DNA from: Isochrysis galbana | Taxonomy: Eukaryota; Haptophyta; Isochrysidales; Isochrysidaceae | Length of the DNA: 64,000 nucleotides | Direction: 5' to 3' | Assembly (NCBI GenBank): GCA_018136815.1 | Contig: CM030933.1 | Span: forward strand, 1,426,001-1,490,000 | Program-made: the position numbers and the translations under genes | Notes under the pieces: generated by a model | Database searches by the model: none | Seen by the model: only the letters and a program-made list of their open reading frames with translations | What the model was told of the DNA's origin: nothing | In this document: positions 53,820 to 63,905 of the stretch, piece after piece | Layout of the letters: every line of letters starts with the position of its first letter | Numbering within the stretch: the stretch's first letter is position 1

Positions 53820-53905
53820 AGGTTAAGGGTAAGGGTTAAGGTTATGGGTAAGGGCCTTACGTAAGGGTAAGGGTAGAGGGTAGAGGTAGAGGTAGAGGGT
53901 AGCTC
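53820..53905. repeat. Degenerate telomere-like G-rich repeat
   Basis: Repeats of GGTTAAGGGTAAGGGTTAAG type grade into TAGAGGGTAGAGG units. The motif resembles TTAGGG-type telomeric repeats but is irregular and lies inside the window, so an interstitial remnant is the likely explanation. Confidence 0.5.
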
Positions 53906-54198
53906 GGAGGCGAGACGAAGAGACGAAGCGAGAATGCAAATATGACAAGGAGCATAGTACGCACTCGTGAGGGAGGTGAACGCTCAAGGGGCAAGGGGGC
54001 GCAAAACAACACACGAAAGGACCGAACCCCGTCATGTGGTAGTAAGCATCTCTGGTTTCTGGGTGATTTTTCTATACCCATAGTGCGATTTCTAGGTGAG
54101 TATTATTCCCATTGGTGCGAACGCCCACGCCGTGTGAAATCCTTGTGAATCTGGCCCTCCCCATCTACTTTAGTCGCCGTGGTGTGGCGTCGGCGGCG

Positions 54199-57093
54199 AT
54201 GTCGTCGTGCTCGCTGCTCTCGTACCTCGTCTCCCTGCCTCCCGTGGTGCTCGAGCGGCTGTACACGGACTCGTGGGTGGCACAAGCGGTAGTACGCGTG
54301 CTTTCACCGCTCGGCCGGCTGTACGCCCTCCGCCTGGCCAGCGCGGGCGGCGCACTGCCGAAGAGCCTGGTCAGCTCATGGCCAAAGGTCTCGGCCGGAG
54401 CCGCCCGGATCGAGCCCGCAGCCTCCTCAGCGGCATCGACGCGACACGCGGAGGCTTTGCGGCAGATGCGTGCACTCCGGCTGCTCGAGGAAAGAGCGGG
54501 TGAGCTGTGTCTATCCAGAGGCTTTGGGGAAGTGTTGCGGTGTGCATTGGAGAGAGGGGTCCACGGGATGGAGAGAGACGGCGATGCTCTATATGGAGTC
54601 GACAAGAACGCGGTGAGTGCAGATGAGCTTGACAGGTGGGGCGCCTTGTATTCATTCGCCTCCATGCCCCCACTTCCTTCTCATTCCTCTCTCCCTTTCT
54701 CCCCTCTCCCATCTTTCCCTCTCTGCTTCTCCCTTGTTCCTTCTCCTTCTCTTTTCCCTCTTCCCCCTCTCCCCTTCTCTCCCCCTCTCTCCCCCCCCCC
54801 CCCCCCCCCCCACCCCCACCCACTTTTGCCATACTGGTGAAGCAGCTAGATTAGTGGAGAACTTCTCTATCTGCCACTTCCACGTGTACTTTACCTCCCG
54901 CGTTTTTGCGTCCTTCTCTTCCGTGTGCCATGTGTTTTCTTGGATTCACACCCGCAATCCCTACTCCCTAACTTTTGCATTTCTCCTTCCCTCAGCGCCA
55001 CTGCACAGTGCCCTCCTCGGATTCTGCCTCTTCCGACATTTTCCTCACTCTCCAAACCTCCTCATTGTCGGGACAGGCTGGGGTCGGAGAGGTGGGAAGC
55101 CTTGCTGCTAGCGATCCTTCACCCTCCGAGCACGCCGCTTCCACTGGCCATCGCCACCGAACTCGCACCATTGAGAGGGGAGGCGTCTGGCGCCACGACG
55201 CTACAAGACTTGCTCGCGGCGGCCGGCCTGATCGAGGAATATGACAGCTCACTGGAGACAGTGGACGACGGCTCCGACGACGCGGAAGGGGCCGAGCTGC
55301 CAATACGCACAAGTGGCAATGGCCGATGTTGGCGCACGAGCCACGAAGGCAAGTCCTACCTCCTGGAGCCACCCAGCTCTCAGGCGAGTGCACGCGTTCT
55401 CTGGGGCGGCAGCGGAGGGCGGCTGCAGCTACAGCGGGTCCCGGCCAAGCCGCATTGGATGCCCCTTCCAACTGCCATTCCACCCCCACACCTAAACGAC
55501 GGCCATGGTAGGTGTGGCGGGTGGTACTTGCTTACGTCTCTCTCTGTCGTAAGATTTCCCCTGCGGCGCATGACAGCGCGCTTTCGTTTGTGCTCCGGCT
55601 GGCCTTCCTGCCGACAGCGACAAACTACCCCACAGGAGGCCTATCTACGATTGAGCGCTGCGCGCTCACTGATTTCACAAATTTTTTTGGGCTCGCCTAC
55701 CAGCGAAACTCCAACTCGCGTCGTTTCTATGCGACCCCTTTTGCGGAGTTGTTGTTGCAGCAGCCGGGCACTTTGGTGGCTGCGGGTGGTGGCGGTGCGA
55801 AGGGTGCCTCAATGACCGCAAAATCAGCTGGTGGCACCGACGGCAACGCCGTTGCCGGCGGACGATCAGCCTCAGGTCCGCACCGGAGGAGCTGGCATTT
55901 GGCGTCTTGCCTCTGTGCCCCGCTCTAAGAGAACAGAGCACAAGTGTGCCTGATGGGCTTCGCATAATGCCCCGTGCCCGCGCACCACGGGCACACCCTT
56001 TCTCGTCACTGTTGTAAGAACGGCGTTCCTGTCGTTAGATTGGCGGGCTCAACCTCCCGCTTGCCTGCGCAGCCTCAGGCTTCGTCATCATTGAGACCAA
56101 CTTCCGAGTGTATGCTCATTCCTCCTCGGATCTTGCCGCGAGGCTATTACGCACATTCTGTCATCTCAGCTACCAACTACCAGGCCTCATAGTCGCATCA
56201 TTGACTCGACAGTCCGTGCAGGTGGGTAGTGTCTCGTCTCGACCCGTGCACTCGACGCGCAGCTTGTCCCCGGCGTGCCCGCGGCGTATGCAGGAACGCT
56301 TGCGTGAGGCCAAAGTCTACGTGAAGCGCCACTTCGGCGCGAGGTCCTTGGCGGCACCATCAACCGGCTCGCCGGGGGAACGTGTCAGCACTTGATTTGC
56401 GCGCTCGTAGCAGTCAGAGGGCTTGTTCGAGCAATTGTCTACAGCTGTATCGGCTGTACGCAGAGTATCCCATCAGAATCTGCCTGCCACGCCATCATGA
56501 GGGTGTCAACCCGTGAATATGACGTGTTAATTTACCGAGCTCTTGACGGTTGGCTCGTGCCGACTTGGTTGCAGGCCGCAGTCGACTCGGGCGTCAAGGT
56601 GGACGCAATTGTCAACTACCTGGAGCGCAACGCACACCCAGCGATGGCGACTCAGACGCCGGTGAGTTACCGCACCGATAGGTCGTGCATTGGCAGGCGG
56701 TTCACATTTGCGCTAGACAATTGCGCTGGAAGGCCCAAGGACGGCTGGCTCACGCGTCGAAGCCGTTGTGCCCGGAAGGTGTGCTTGGTCTACGTGCCAC
56801 GAAAGCTTTCAGCAACAACTGTTCCCCGCCTTCAGGTCTTGCCCGAAACGGTCGTCAATCAGATCCATCTGTGGGCCAAGGAGCGCGAGCGAATCACGGC
56901 TAATACGTGCAAACTCTATGATCGCTTCGACACTCTCGATGCGTTCGATACCACCGTCACCTACGCGAAGGAGATTGGCGTCTACCTTTGGTCGAGGCGA
57001 TATGGGGACGCGCAGCAAGCGCTTAAGTGCATGCTCGCCGTGAAGGAAGACGGGCATGCGGCAATTAAGCGCTTCTTAGCGGCATCACGGTAG
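54199..57093 (+). CDS. GTF2H4: TFIIH core subunit p52/Tfb2
   Basis: Exons: 54199-54635, then 55077 to about 55.4-55.5 kb, about 55.55 kb to 55875, 56079-56221, 56575-56661 and 56836-57093. All resolved joints keep phase; the exon 2/3 boundary (about 55384-55575) is unresolved and may use a GC donor at CAG|GCGAGT. Landmarks follow p52 in order: LLSYLVSLPPVVLERLY near the start, ERWEALLLAIL, NYPTGGLSTIERCALTDF, FVIIETNFRVYAHSSSDLAA, RQSVQ/AAVDSGV, YLERNAHPAM, QTPVLPETVVNQIHLW and the C-terminal YAKEIGVYLW region that pairs with p8/Tfb5. TFIIH opens DNA in transcription initiation and nucleotide-excision repair; p52 anchors the XPB helicase. Intron 1 contains a long CT/C-rich tract (54670-54825). 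Confidence 0.9.
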
Positions 57094-57184
57094 CAATATC
57101 TGCGACGGCTACAACACCTTGCTGGGACTTGGATGAGATGAGAAAACAGCACGCGCGCGTCGTGCGGATGAGGATGAGGAGAGT

Positions 57185-57201
57185 TGCTATGTTCGCACGC
57201 A

Positions 57202-57250
<49 letters not shown>

Positions 57251-57275
57251 GCGCGCGCACACGCACACGCACACA
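57185..57275. repeat. (CGCA)n/(CA)n/(CG)n compound microsatellite
   Basis: GCAC repeats, then ACAC, GCGC and CACACG units downstream of the Tfb2 stop. Confidence 0.95.
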
Positions 57276-57734
57276 CCTCCTGCACCCCTTGGCGCCTCTC
57301 CTTGGCCTACCTTAAGCCTGGCACTTCGCGCTTGGCCCGTTGGCGTGGGTATCGATAGCGGATAGCACGAGGGCATCTGACACCCGAAACATCGAAATAT
57401 CTCTACGGCTAAGCTACTACGAGCGCACTGTGCAGTGTACTCATACCTCTATACGCTATGCTGAAATCGGGCTCGCAGCGGGCCTTCAGCGCGCTAAGGC
57501 GATCGCGACTTGCGCTGCAGCATCTTGCTGTAGCATCTTGCTGCTGCTGCGCGCGCGCAACGGCGCGCGCTACAAGAAGGTGCAACCTGACTGACGCCCT
57601 GAGGGCGCCGCTCAATTTTTTCACCCCCACCCACCCACACCCATTTTAGTATAAAACGATAGCTGCACCCACCATTTGGCATTTGGAGGGGTTCGAACGG
57701 CCACTCGCCACCCCTCATTTCAGGCACTCCCCCC

Positions 57735-57750
57735 TTTGCAATCCCACGGG
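57735..57750. repeat. TSD of element A, left copy
   Basis: TTTGCAATCCCACGGG is identical over 16 bases to 59365-59380. The preceding 57640-57740 resembles the dispersed repeat at 13190-13330. Confidence 0.9.
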
Positions 57751-57775
57751 CCAACTAACTTTAAAGTTGGTCGCC

Positions 57776-57901
57776 ATGGAGCGCGCCGCCGCTCCCCACC
57801 TCTCCTTCGGGTCCCCCGCCGCGGGCGCCCCCCCAGCACCCATGGAGCTGTCGCTGGCGAAGCGACCGCGTCCAGTCCACCCGCAGAGGCCGAGCAGGTG
57901 A
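57776..57901 (+). CDS. MERA leader ORF of element A
   Basis: Forty-one codons: MERAAAPHLSFGSPAAGAPP followed by ELSLAKRPRP and an early stop. In the sister copy (58967) the frame stays open for 139 codons. The shared KRPRP motif looks like a nuclear localisation signal. Whether the peptide is made is unknown. Confidence 0.45.
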   Translation: MERAAAPHLSFGSPAAGAPPAPMELSLAKRPRPVHPQRPSR

Positions 57902-58112
57902 GCGCGATCCCGGTCGCGCCGCACGGCCCGTGGCCCCGGCCACACCAGTCACAACAGCCATGCTGGCCCACCTCATGGTGGGCCACAAGCTGTAGGGGAC
58001 AGAGGACCAACACCACCCAAGACGAACCACCCAACCACCAGGCATGCCTTATGGCAGAGGCCTCTCCCACCCTGGGGACGGCCGCGCTGCCCCGGCAGCG
58101 CGGCCCGAGACC

Positions 58113-58127
58113 GGGTGGCCCTTATGG
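58113..58127. repeat. TSD of element B, left copy
   Basis: GGGTGGCCCTTATGG, repeated at 58992-59006. Confidence 0.88.
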
Positions 58128-58991
58128 AAAAAAAAAACCTTTTAATATTCTCGCCTCCCCCGTGGCACTGACTCGCATATTCGTAGCCACGCCCCCTTCC
58201 CTTCCTCACCCTCATTCCCCGCCTTGCGGCAACTCCCCTCGTGCTCTACTTAGGGGCTCGGGATATGTGGGGGGTCCGAGCGGAGCTGTGTGCACTTGTC
58301 CTCAGCGGCGTGTTCTCCGCTCCCTCCTGTGCCACTGAGTGACCCGTTTGTTTTTAGAGTTGTTCCATGGCCCCTTGGCTTAGTGCGCGCGGCGTTCCTC
58401 TTAGATGACCTATAGTGATCGATCGCGTTCTTGGATGGTAAGTTTCCCCGGGCCGACGCTTCATGTTATGCGAGTCTTTCAGCGAGGCCAAGTGCTTTTG
58501 CTACGAGGCGGGTGTTTTCGCTCAGTTGTAGTCTGCCTTTCTCGTTTTCAATGAATACGGGGGCGCTGAGTTCTAGCGATTTCTTGAGTTTGGGCTTTCT
58601 CCCTTGAGCGGCTTTGTGCGTGCGTGCAGAGCAGTGCGCTTTTGGCGCGCCGCCGGGGCAGCGCGGCCGTCCCTAGGGTGGGAGAGGCCTCTGCCATAAG
58701 GCATGCCTGGTGGCTGTATTGTTCGTCTTGTGTGGTGCTGGTCCTCTGTGTTCTACAGCTTGTGACCCTCCATGGGGAGGGCCAGCATGGCTGCAGTGGC
58801 TGGTGTGGCCGAGGCCACGGGCCGTGCGGCGCGACCGGGGTCGCGCTCACCTGCTCGGCCTCTGCGGGCGGACGCGGTCGCTTCGCCTGCGACAGCTCCA
58901 TGGGTGCCGGGGGGGTCCCCGCGGCGGGGGACCCGAAGGAGAGGTGGGGAGCGGCGGCGCGCTCCATGGCGTCTAACTATAAAGTTAGTTG
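58128..58991 (-). mobile_element. Element B: complete family copy nested inside element A
   Basis: In minus orientation: C, palindrome-bearing AACTAACTTTATAGTTAG, ACGCC, ATG (58967); GC-rich body; 3' end GGCGAGAATATTAAAAGG plus T10. Bracketed by a 15-bp TSD copied from element A. A and B are sister copies, so one family member inserted into another. Confidence 0.9.
58548..58967 (-). CDS. MERA leader ORF of element B, 139 aa
   Basis: Begins MERAAAPHLSFGSPAAGTPP, then ELSQAKRPRPPAEAEQV, followed by a Pro/Trp/His-containing stretch. Longer than its copy in element A because it lacks the early stop. No known domain; the KRPRP patch is NLS-like. Coding status unproven. Confidence 0.45.
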   Translation of the reverse strand: MERAAAPHLSFGSPAAGTPPAPMELSQAKRPRPPAEAEQVSATPVAPHGPWPRPHQPLQPCWPSPWRVTSCRTQRTSTTQDEQYSHQACLMAEASPTLGTAALPRRRAKSALLCTHAQSRSREKAQTQEIARTQRPRIH

Positions 58992-59006
58992 GGGTGGCCC
59001 TTATGG
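58992..59006. repeat. TSD of element B, right copy
   Basis: Identical to 58113-58127. Confidence 0.88.
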
Positions 59007-59364
59007 GCACAAATCCAACATCTACATCAATACGCACAACTACACAGACCCACCAACACTGCAACATAAGGCCACACAGAAGGAGAACTGCTGGGTTGTG
59101 TCTTGGGACACACACCACACTCCTCTGCCAACTGCCCGCTCGGACCCGCCCTCAGCCTCACCACTCCCGACCGCCCCTGCCATGCAGGAGCCGGACAGGT
59201 GCACCCCGCTCCGCTCGGACCCCCACACGACCCGAACCCCTAAGTAGAGCACGAGGGGAGTTGCCGCAAGGCGGGCGGGAATGAGGGTGAGAAAGGGAAA
59301 GGGGCGTAGCTACGAAGGAATGGTTCAGGGCCACGTGTGAGGCGAGAATTTTAAAAGGTTTTTT

Positions 59365-59380
59365 TTTGCAATCCCACGGG
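59365..59380. repeat. TSD of element A, right copy
   Basis: Identical to 57735-57750, immediately after the terminal T-run. Confidence 0.9.
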
Positions 59381-59865
59381 AGGGTGGGGCTTGCGGAGAG
59401 GGAAAAGAGCCGAAGAACCGAATGCCCGAGGAGAAGATGCGCAACTTGAAATTCCCCCCTTTTTTCGCACGACCCCCCCCTCATTTTGGTACAGTTTCGG
59501 GCGGTACCGTGGTACCACGTACCACCTGCGCCGCTTGCACGTGAACCGCCGATTGGCGATTGGCATCAGAAATCACAGAAAAAGTTTTGGGGCGAGGAGG
59601 TAATGCCAACACCAACACGACGAACAACTTTCGGTTCGCGTGGCGATGGAGTTCTTGGGCCGCCACTCCACCTCCGCCCCCACCTCCCGCGCCGCCTCCC
59701 CCGCCTGCGTCAGTTTCGCCGAAGCACAAAAGGGGGGGGGTTGGCAACTGAAACTTATACCATATTTATAGGGGTAGTTGCCACAAAAAACAACTAAACG
59801 ACCGATTACGACAAGTTGCCACAAAAAACAACCAAACGACCAATTGCGACAAAAAAATAAAGAAC
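59381..59865. other. Intergenic, no gene recognised
   Basis: 59640-59735 is C/G-rich low complexity. (A/C)-rich short repeats CAC AAAAAACAAC occur twice at 59780-59835. Confidence 0.4.
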
Positions 59866-61409
59866 TCAGAGGATCAGCCCACGATAACGGTCGCTACAAA
59901 GGGCCATCCAACAGCGCGAATGGCACGCGGGACACGGCGGCATCCTGACCTCATCGATGCACATGGGACAAAGAGTACACTCGTCACCACATGCGCACTC
60001 ATACGCACACCGGTCGTCATGACAGCCATCGCACATGAGTTCTTCGCACCCCGCGCATGTGGCATGATTTGGATCTCCTCCATTGACGCAAGTTGCGCAA
60101 AGCAACCTCCCGCAACCGGCGCAACCTTTTCCCCAGTTGCACGCAAGCGAGGAACACGACTCGCACCTCCCCTCTCGAATCAAAGAGCGATCTGGCATAT
60201 GCAAGTAGCAGGAGAATTCGTCTGACTCCACGGCATGCGATGGGTGAGGGACCTTGCCGGAAGGGGCAGGAACCGCGTCGGGCTCAGAATTGAGCAAACT
60301 ACTGAGGGCAACAAGCGCTGCACGCCTCCTCGTCATGAGGAGGTCCTCGTTGACGTCATCCAGGTCTGCATCGCCATTGCAGTGGGTGTGACCTCTCGTA
60401 TCAACTAGCCTATCTACAACCAACACGGAAAGAGGCGGCACGCCTTCTTGAAGCACCTGAAGTAATGGCTCCATGCGCACGCGCCATGCCCCTGAGAGCA
60501 AGAGTACTCTCAAGCCAGTACAATGTCGGAGACCGCGAAGCCCGACTTCAACAGTGACCCGCCGGGCGCCGCGAATGTCGAGCGAGTAAAGCCGGCCTTG
60601 CGCCCGCGCGATTGCAGCAGCCACACCAACGTCGTCGAGTCGGTCACACCAGCCCAAGAAGCAAGCATGCGACCAAAGCAGATGCGAGCCGAGCAATGCA
60701 TTTTGCCATGACTTGCACACACGTAGTACGCGACACCGCGATGCAAATGGGAGCGATGCGGCAATAGTCTGGATCTCATCATTCCCCAGCCTGACCTCTG
60801 TCGTTGTGCCGGCACGCATCGGCTGTGGCGCACGGAGGAGCAGGTGCTCGAGAGAAACGAAGAGCTCAACCTGAGAACAAGGTGCGTGGGTGAGCCCGCA
60901 CTTTTGACGGCACCAGTTCAGCGGCTCATCACCCACTGAGGATTTACCTGTCGTCCATCGGGGAAGGCGAAGCGCGCGAGGATGAGGTCACACCCATCAT
61001 GCCCACCGGCTGTGCTGTTGGAGAGGACGACGCCCCTCGCCATACGTGCAGCCTCGACATCGTCCAGCTCAGCATGCACCTTGGCGCCCTCCAGCTCCCA
61101 CTGCGCGCTCGCACCAAAGATGGGTCGCGAGATGGGCGGCGCGTCGTCGCGGAGGCGGACCGGGCATCCGGCGCGCATCGTTGCCACCAGCAGCGCGCGT
61201 ATCTCTTGCTGCAGCTTGTCCTCACTAGGGCACGAAGCGGCCAGCCAGTCGGTCGCCGCATCGACCGCCTTCTGCTCGAGCACGCCGTCGGAGATCGCGC
61301 TCTCGCAGAAGTGGTCGAAGAACTCCTCGATCCGCGAGCATACCACGCGAGAGCGTACATCGTACGGGTCGGGCAGCTCCGAGCGGCGCGCGGGAGAGAG
61401 AGAGAGCAT
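59866..61409 (-). CDS. F-box-like protein with Cys-rich C-terminus, 488 aa
   Basis: CDS: complement of 60948-61409 and 59866-60870. The 77-nt intron (GTAAAT...CTCAG) is phase 0, total 489 codons. Residues 1-154 form an alpha-helical region (CSRIEEFFDHFCESAISDGV) I do not recognise. An F-box-like helix set follows (DEIQTIAASLPFASRCRVLR, CKSWQNALLGSHLLW) and then a few leucine-rich segments (GLRGLRHCTGLRVLLLSG). The last ~90 residues have about 20 Cys in C-x2-C pairs (CESC, CAGC, CATC, CMC-like), probably zinc-binding and related to RING/B-box folds but not assignable. F-box proteins usually bring substrates to SCF ubiquitin ligases. The start at 61409 is the first Met after the CT microsatellite; the 416-codon extension through it is rejected. 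A rearranged copy of this gene's intron lies at 63818-63905. Confidence 0.78.
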
Positions 61410-61479
61410 CGGCGCGCAGAGGGGGCGGGAGGCCCGGACGGCTCGCGGCCCCTCCCTCCTCCCTCTCCGCCCTCTGCTC

Positions 61480-62078
<599 letters not shown>

Positions 62079-62872
62079 TCCCTCCCTCTCTTCTCCCTCT
62101 CTCTTCCTTCTCTGGTGGCCGTCCCGCCTTTGCCTTTTTTTTTTTCTGGTGGCACCCCGGTCACTCACCCTTTTTAACCACTATTGACCACCTCCCTTGG
62201 CCCTTGGGTGTCCAGGGATTCCGCAGGGTGCAGCCCCCCCCCTACCTGCCCCGCCAGCCGCCTCCCCCCTCCGAACAACCCCCTCCCGCGATGCGCGCGG
62301 GCATAAATAAACTTAGTTGCAGTGAGCAATAATGCATCATCAACCAAACCTGCACGTTTATATCTAAAAAGACCAAAAGCGTTCAATTATCCCCATCCCT
62401 GCTGACACCTTTCATTGTCACCTGGAGGTTACTTGAGTCAACTTGACCCTTCACATGTTGAAACACACACGTGGTCTGACTCCATTCACTCGATTTGGGG
62501 CAGGGTGGATATATCGTTGAAATCACGATATCTCATCCCATGTTGGTTTCCCTCCAAAGAAAATTGATCGAATTCCTACGATCGAGAATACAAACATGAT
62601 AGCGGCCAAGGCGGAAGGTGCCAGGGACGCCGGCCGTGAGCGCGGCGCGTGCCCGAGCGATGGCCCCCATTGTGCGGGCACCGGCCGACCCTGAGGAGGC
62701 GCTGTTGCAGAAGCTCACCACCGGTTCGCTCTTCCGTCCATCGATCCTCGAGTTCTGCCGCTCCGATCGCAGAGCGCGCACCGCGTAAATGCAGAATACA
62801 GGTTTCGTTACACGTCTATAGGGTGATGGAACGGGTTTGGTCCGTGTTCTTACATAACGTCAACGTGACCTT
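62079..62872. other. Intergenic, no gene supported
   Basis: A C-rich stretch at 62220-62290 is followed by AAACTTAGTTGCAG, which resembles half of a family palindrome. 62533-62781 has an open minus frame without recognisable domains. Confidence 0.35.
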
Positions 62873-63316
62873 CTAGCGTGGGAGGGTTCGCATCTTTTCT
62901 TCATACAACTTACGCGATACTGACAACACCCTCTGCACCAATGTAGTTACATCGTTCTTGAAATTTTTATCTATCATAATCGTATTCAAATCATGTTCAT
63001 TTGGATTCTGAATGTTCTTCATCTGATGTTCTAACCTCTCGTTCTTGGCAATTTGCGTGAGCTGATCGTAATTAACATACCCTCTATCGAAACGCCTGAA
63101 TGATATGTATGCCCTTATGAAGTTGCCGTATTGGTCATCATCAAGCTTATTCACGAAGTCTTCGTACAGCTCCTTCTCCTTGTTGTTATTCAGAGCTCGA
63201 TCAATTTCGTACCGCCACATGTAGTTGTCGGGTGCCGTGCTCCTAAGGATATCCTTGATATTGTTCGGATTTAGTACTGTTACGTAATCTATGTCAACAT
63301 CGCTAGTGCTGGGCAT
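62873..63316 (-). CDS. Hypothetical AT-rich ORF, 147 aa
   Basis: Starts MPSTSDVDIDYVTVLNPNNI and is rich in Asn, Asp, Lys and Tyr. It has helical segments (ELYEDFVNKLDDDQYGNF, RVLSVSRKLYEEKMR). Base composition is markedly more AT-rich than the housekeeping genes. The upstream in-frame extension crosses a tandem repeat and is rejected. No family recognised; foreign or viral/mobile origin is possible but unproven. Confidence 0.5.
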   Translation of the reverse strand: MPSTSDVDIDYVTVLNPNNIKDILRSTAPDNYMWRYEIDRALNNNKEKELYEDFVNKLDDDQYGNFIRAYISFRRFDRGYVNYDQLTQIAKNERLEHQMKNIQNPNEHDLNTIMIDKNFKNDVTTLVQRVLSVSRKLYEEKMRTLPR

Positions 63317-63441
63317 GTATGATAGTATCGTATAATAGTATCGTACATATTTTTGTGTCACGCACCAACTCGAGCGGGATGCATCAGTCCTCTTGCCAAA
63401 CGAGTGGATAGCGCTACCCTCATGATCCCCACGATCCTCCG

Positions 63442-63622
63442 CGATTGAACGCTTTTCCATGCGGTGGGGGTGATGGCGATTGAACGCGTTCCACGTGTAG
63501 GCTGATGGTGATTGAACGCTTTTTCCATGCGGTGGGGGTGATGGTGATTGAGCGCGTTCCACGTGTAGGCTGATGGTGATTGAACGCTTTTCCATGCGGT
63601 GGGTGATGGTGATTGAGCGCTT
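63442..63622. repeat. 68-bp tandem repeat, about 2.6 copies
   Basis: Units start at 63442, 63510 and 63578 with GATTGAACGC. Each 68-bp unit is two ~34-bp halves that both begin GATTGA(A/G)CGC and end CTGATGGT/GTGATGG(C/T). Confidence 0.92.
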
Positions 63623-63770
63623 CTCGCCTAAAGAATCGCACGACTCGTGCTCGTGCAAGACGTTGTCTATTGTAGTATTGTAGGGTCATTTCAATGTACA
63701 ATGTAAGCGAACTCGGAACTCTAGATTCAAGTTGCCAGTCGCTCCAATTATTTATCGCACGACGTTGGTG

Positions 63771-63905
63771 CGGCTGCTGCAATCGCGCGGGCGCGCAAGG
63801 CTGGCTTTACTCGCTCGCTCAACCTGAGAACGAGGTGCGTGGGTGAGCCCACACTTTTGACGACAACGGTGCAGCGGCTCTTCACCCACTGAGGATTTAC
63901 CTAGC
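63771..63905. pseudogene. Rearranged duplicate of F-box gene segments
   Basis: 63818-63905 matches 60865-60952 (the whole 77-nt intron plus short flanks) in the same orientation. 63771-63817 matches 60579-60625 (exon 2) in the opposite orientation. The two pieces meet at GCTCGCTCAAC. This is a fold-back or inversion-type duplicate, non-functional. Confidence 0.8.

Larger units (their letters stand above)
57751..59364 (+). mobile_element. Element A: non-autonomous retroelement carrying nested element B
   Basis: Begins CC plus AACTAACTTTAAAGTTGG, then TCGCC and ATG at 57776. Ends GGCGAGAATTTTAAAAGG plus a T-run, flanked by a 16-bp TSD. Without the nested copy (58128-58991) and its duplicated 15 bp, A is about 735 bp. 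It therefore contains no RT. Confidence 0.88.

Noticed and set aside
57660-57700. Pol III B-box/tRNA-derived SINE head at GGTTCGAAC
   Set aside because: The motif lies outside the TSD-bounded element and no matching A-box or tRNA cloverleaf could be drawn.
63818-63905. Introner element insertion
   Set aside because: The copy is fused to an inverted piece of exon 2 of the same gene, so local rearrangement explains it better than intron transposition; kept only as a finding to check.
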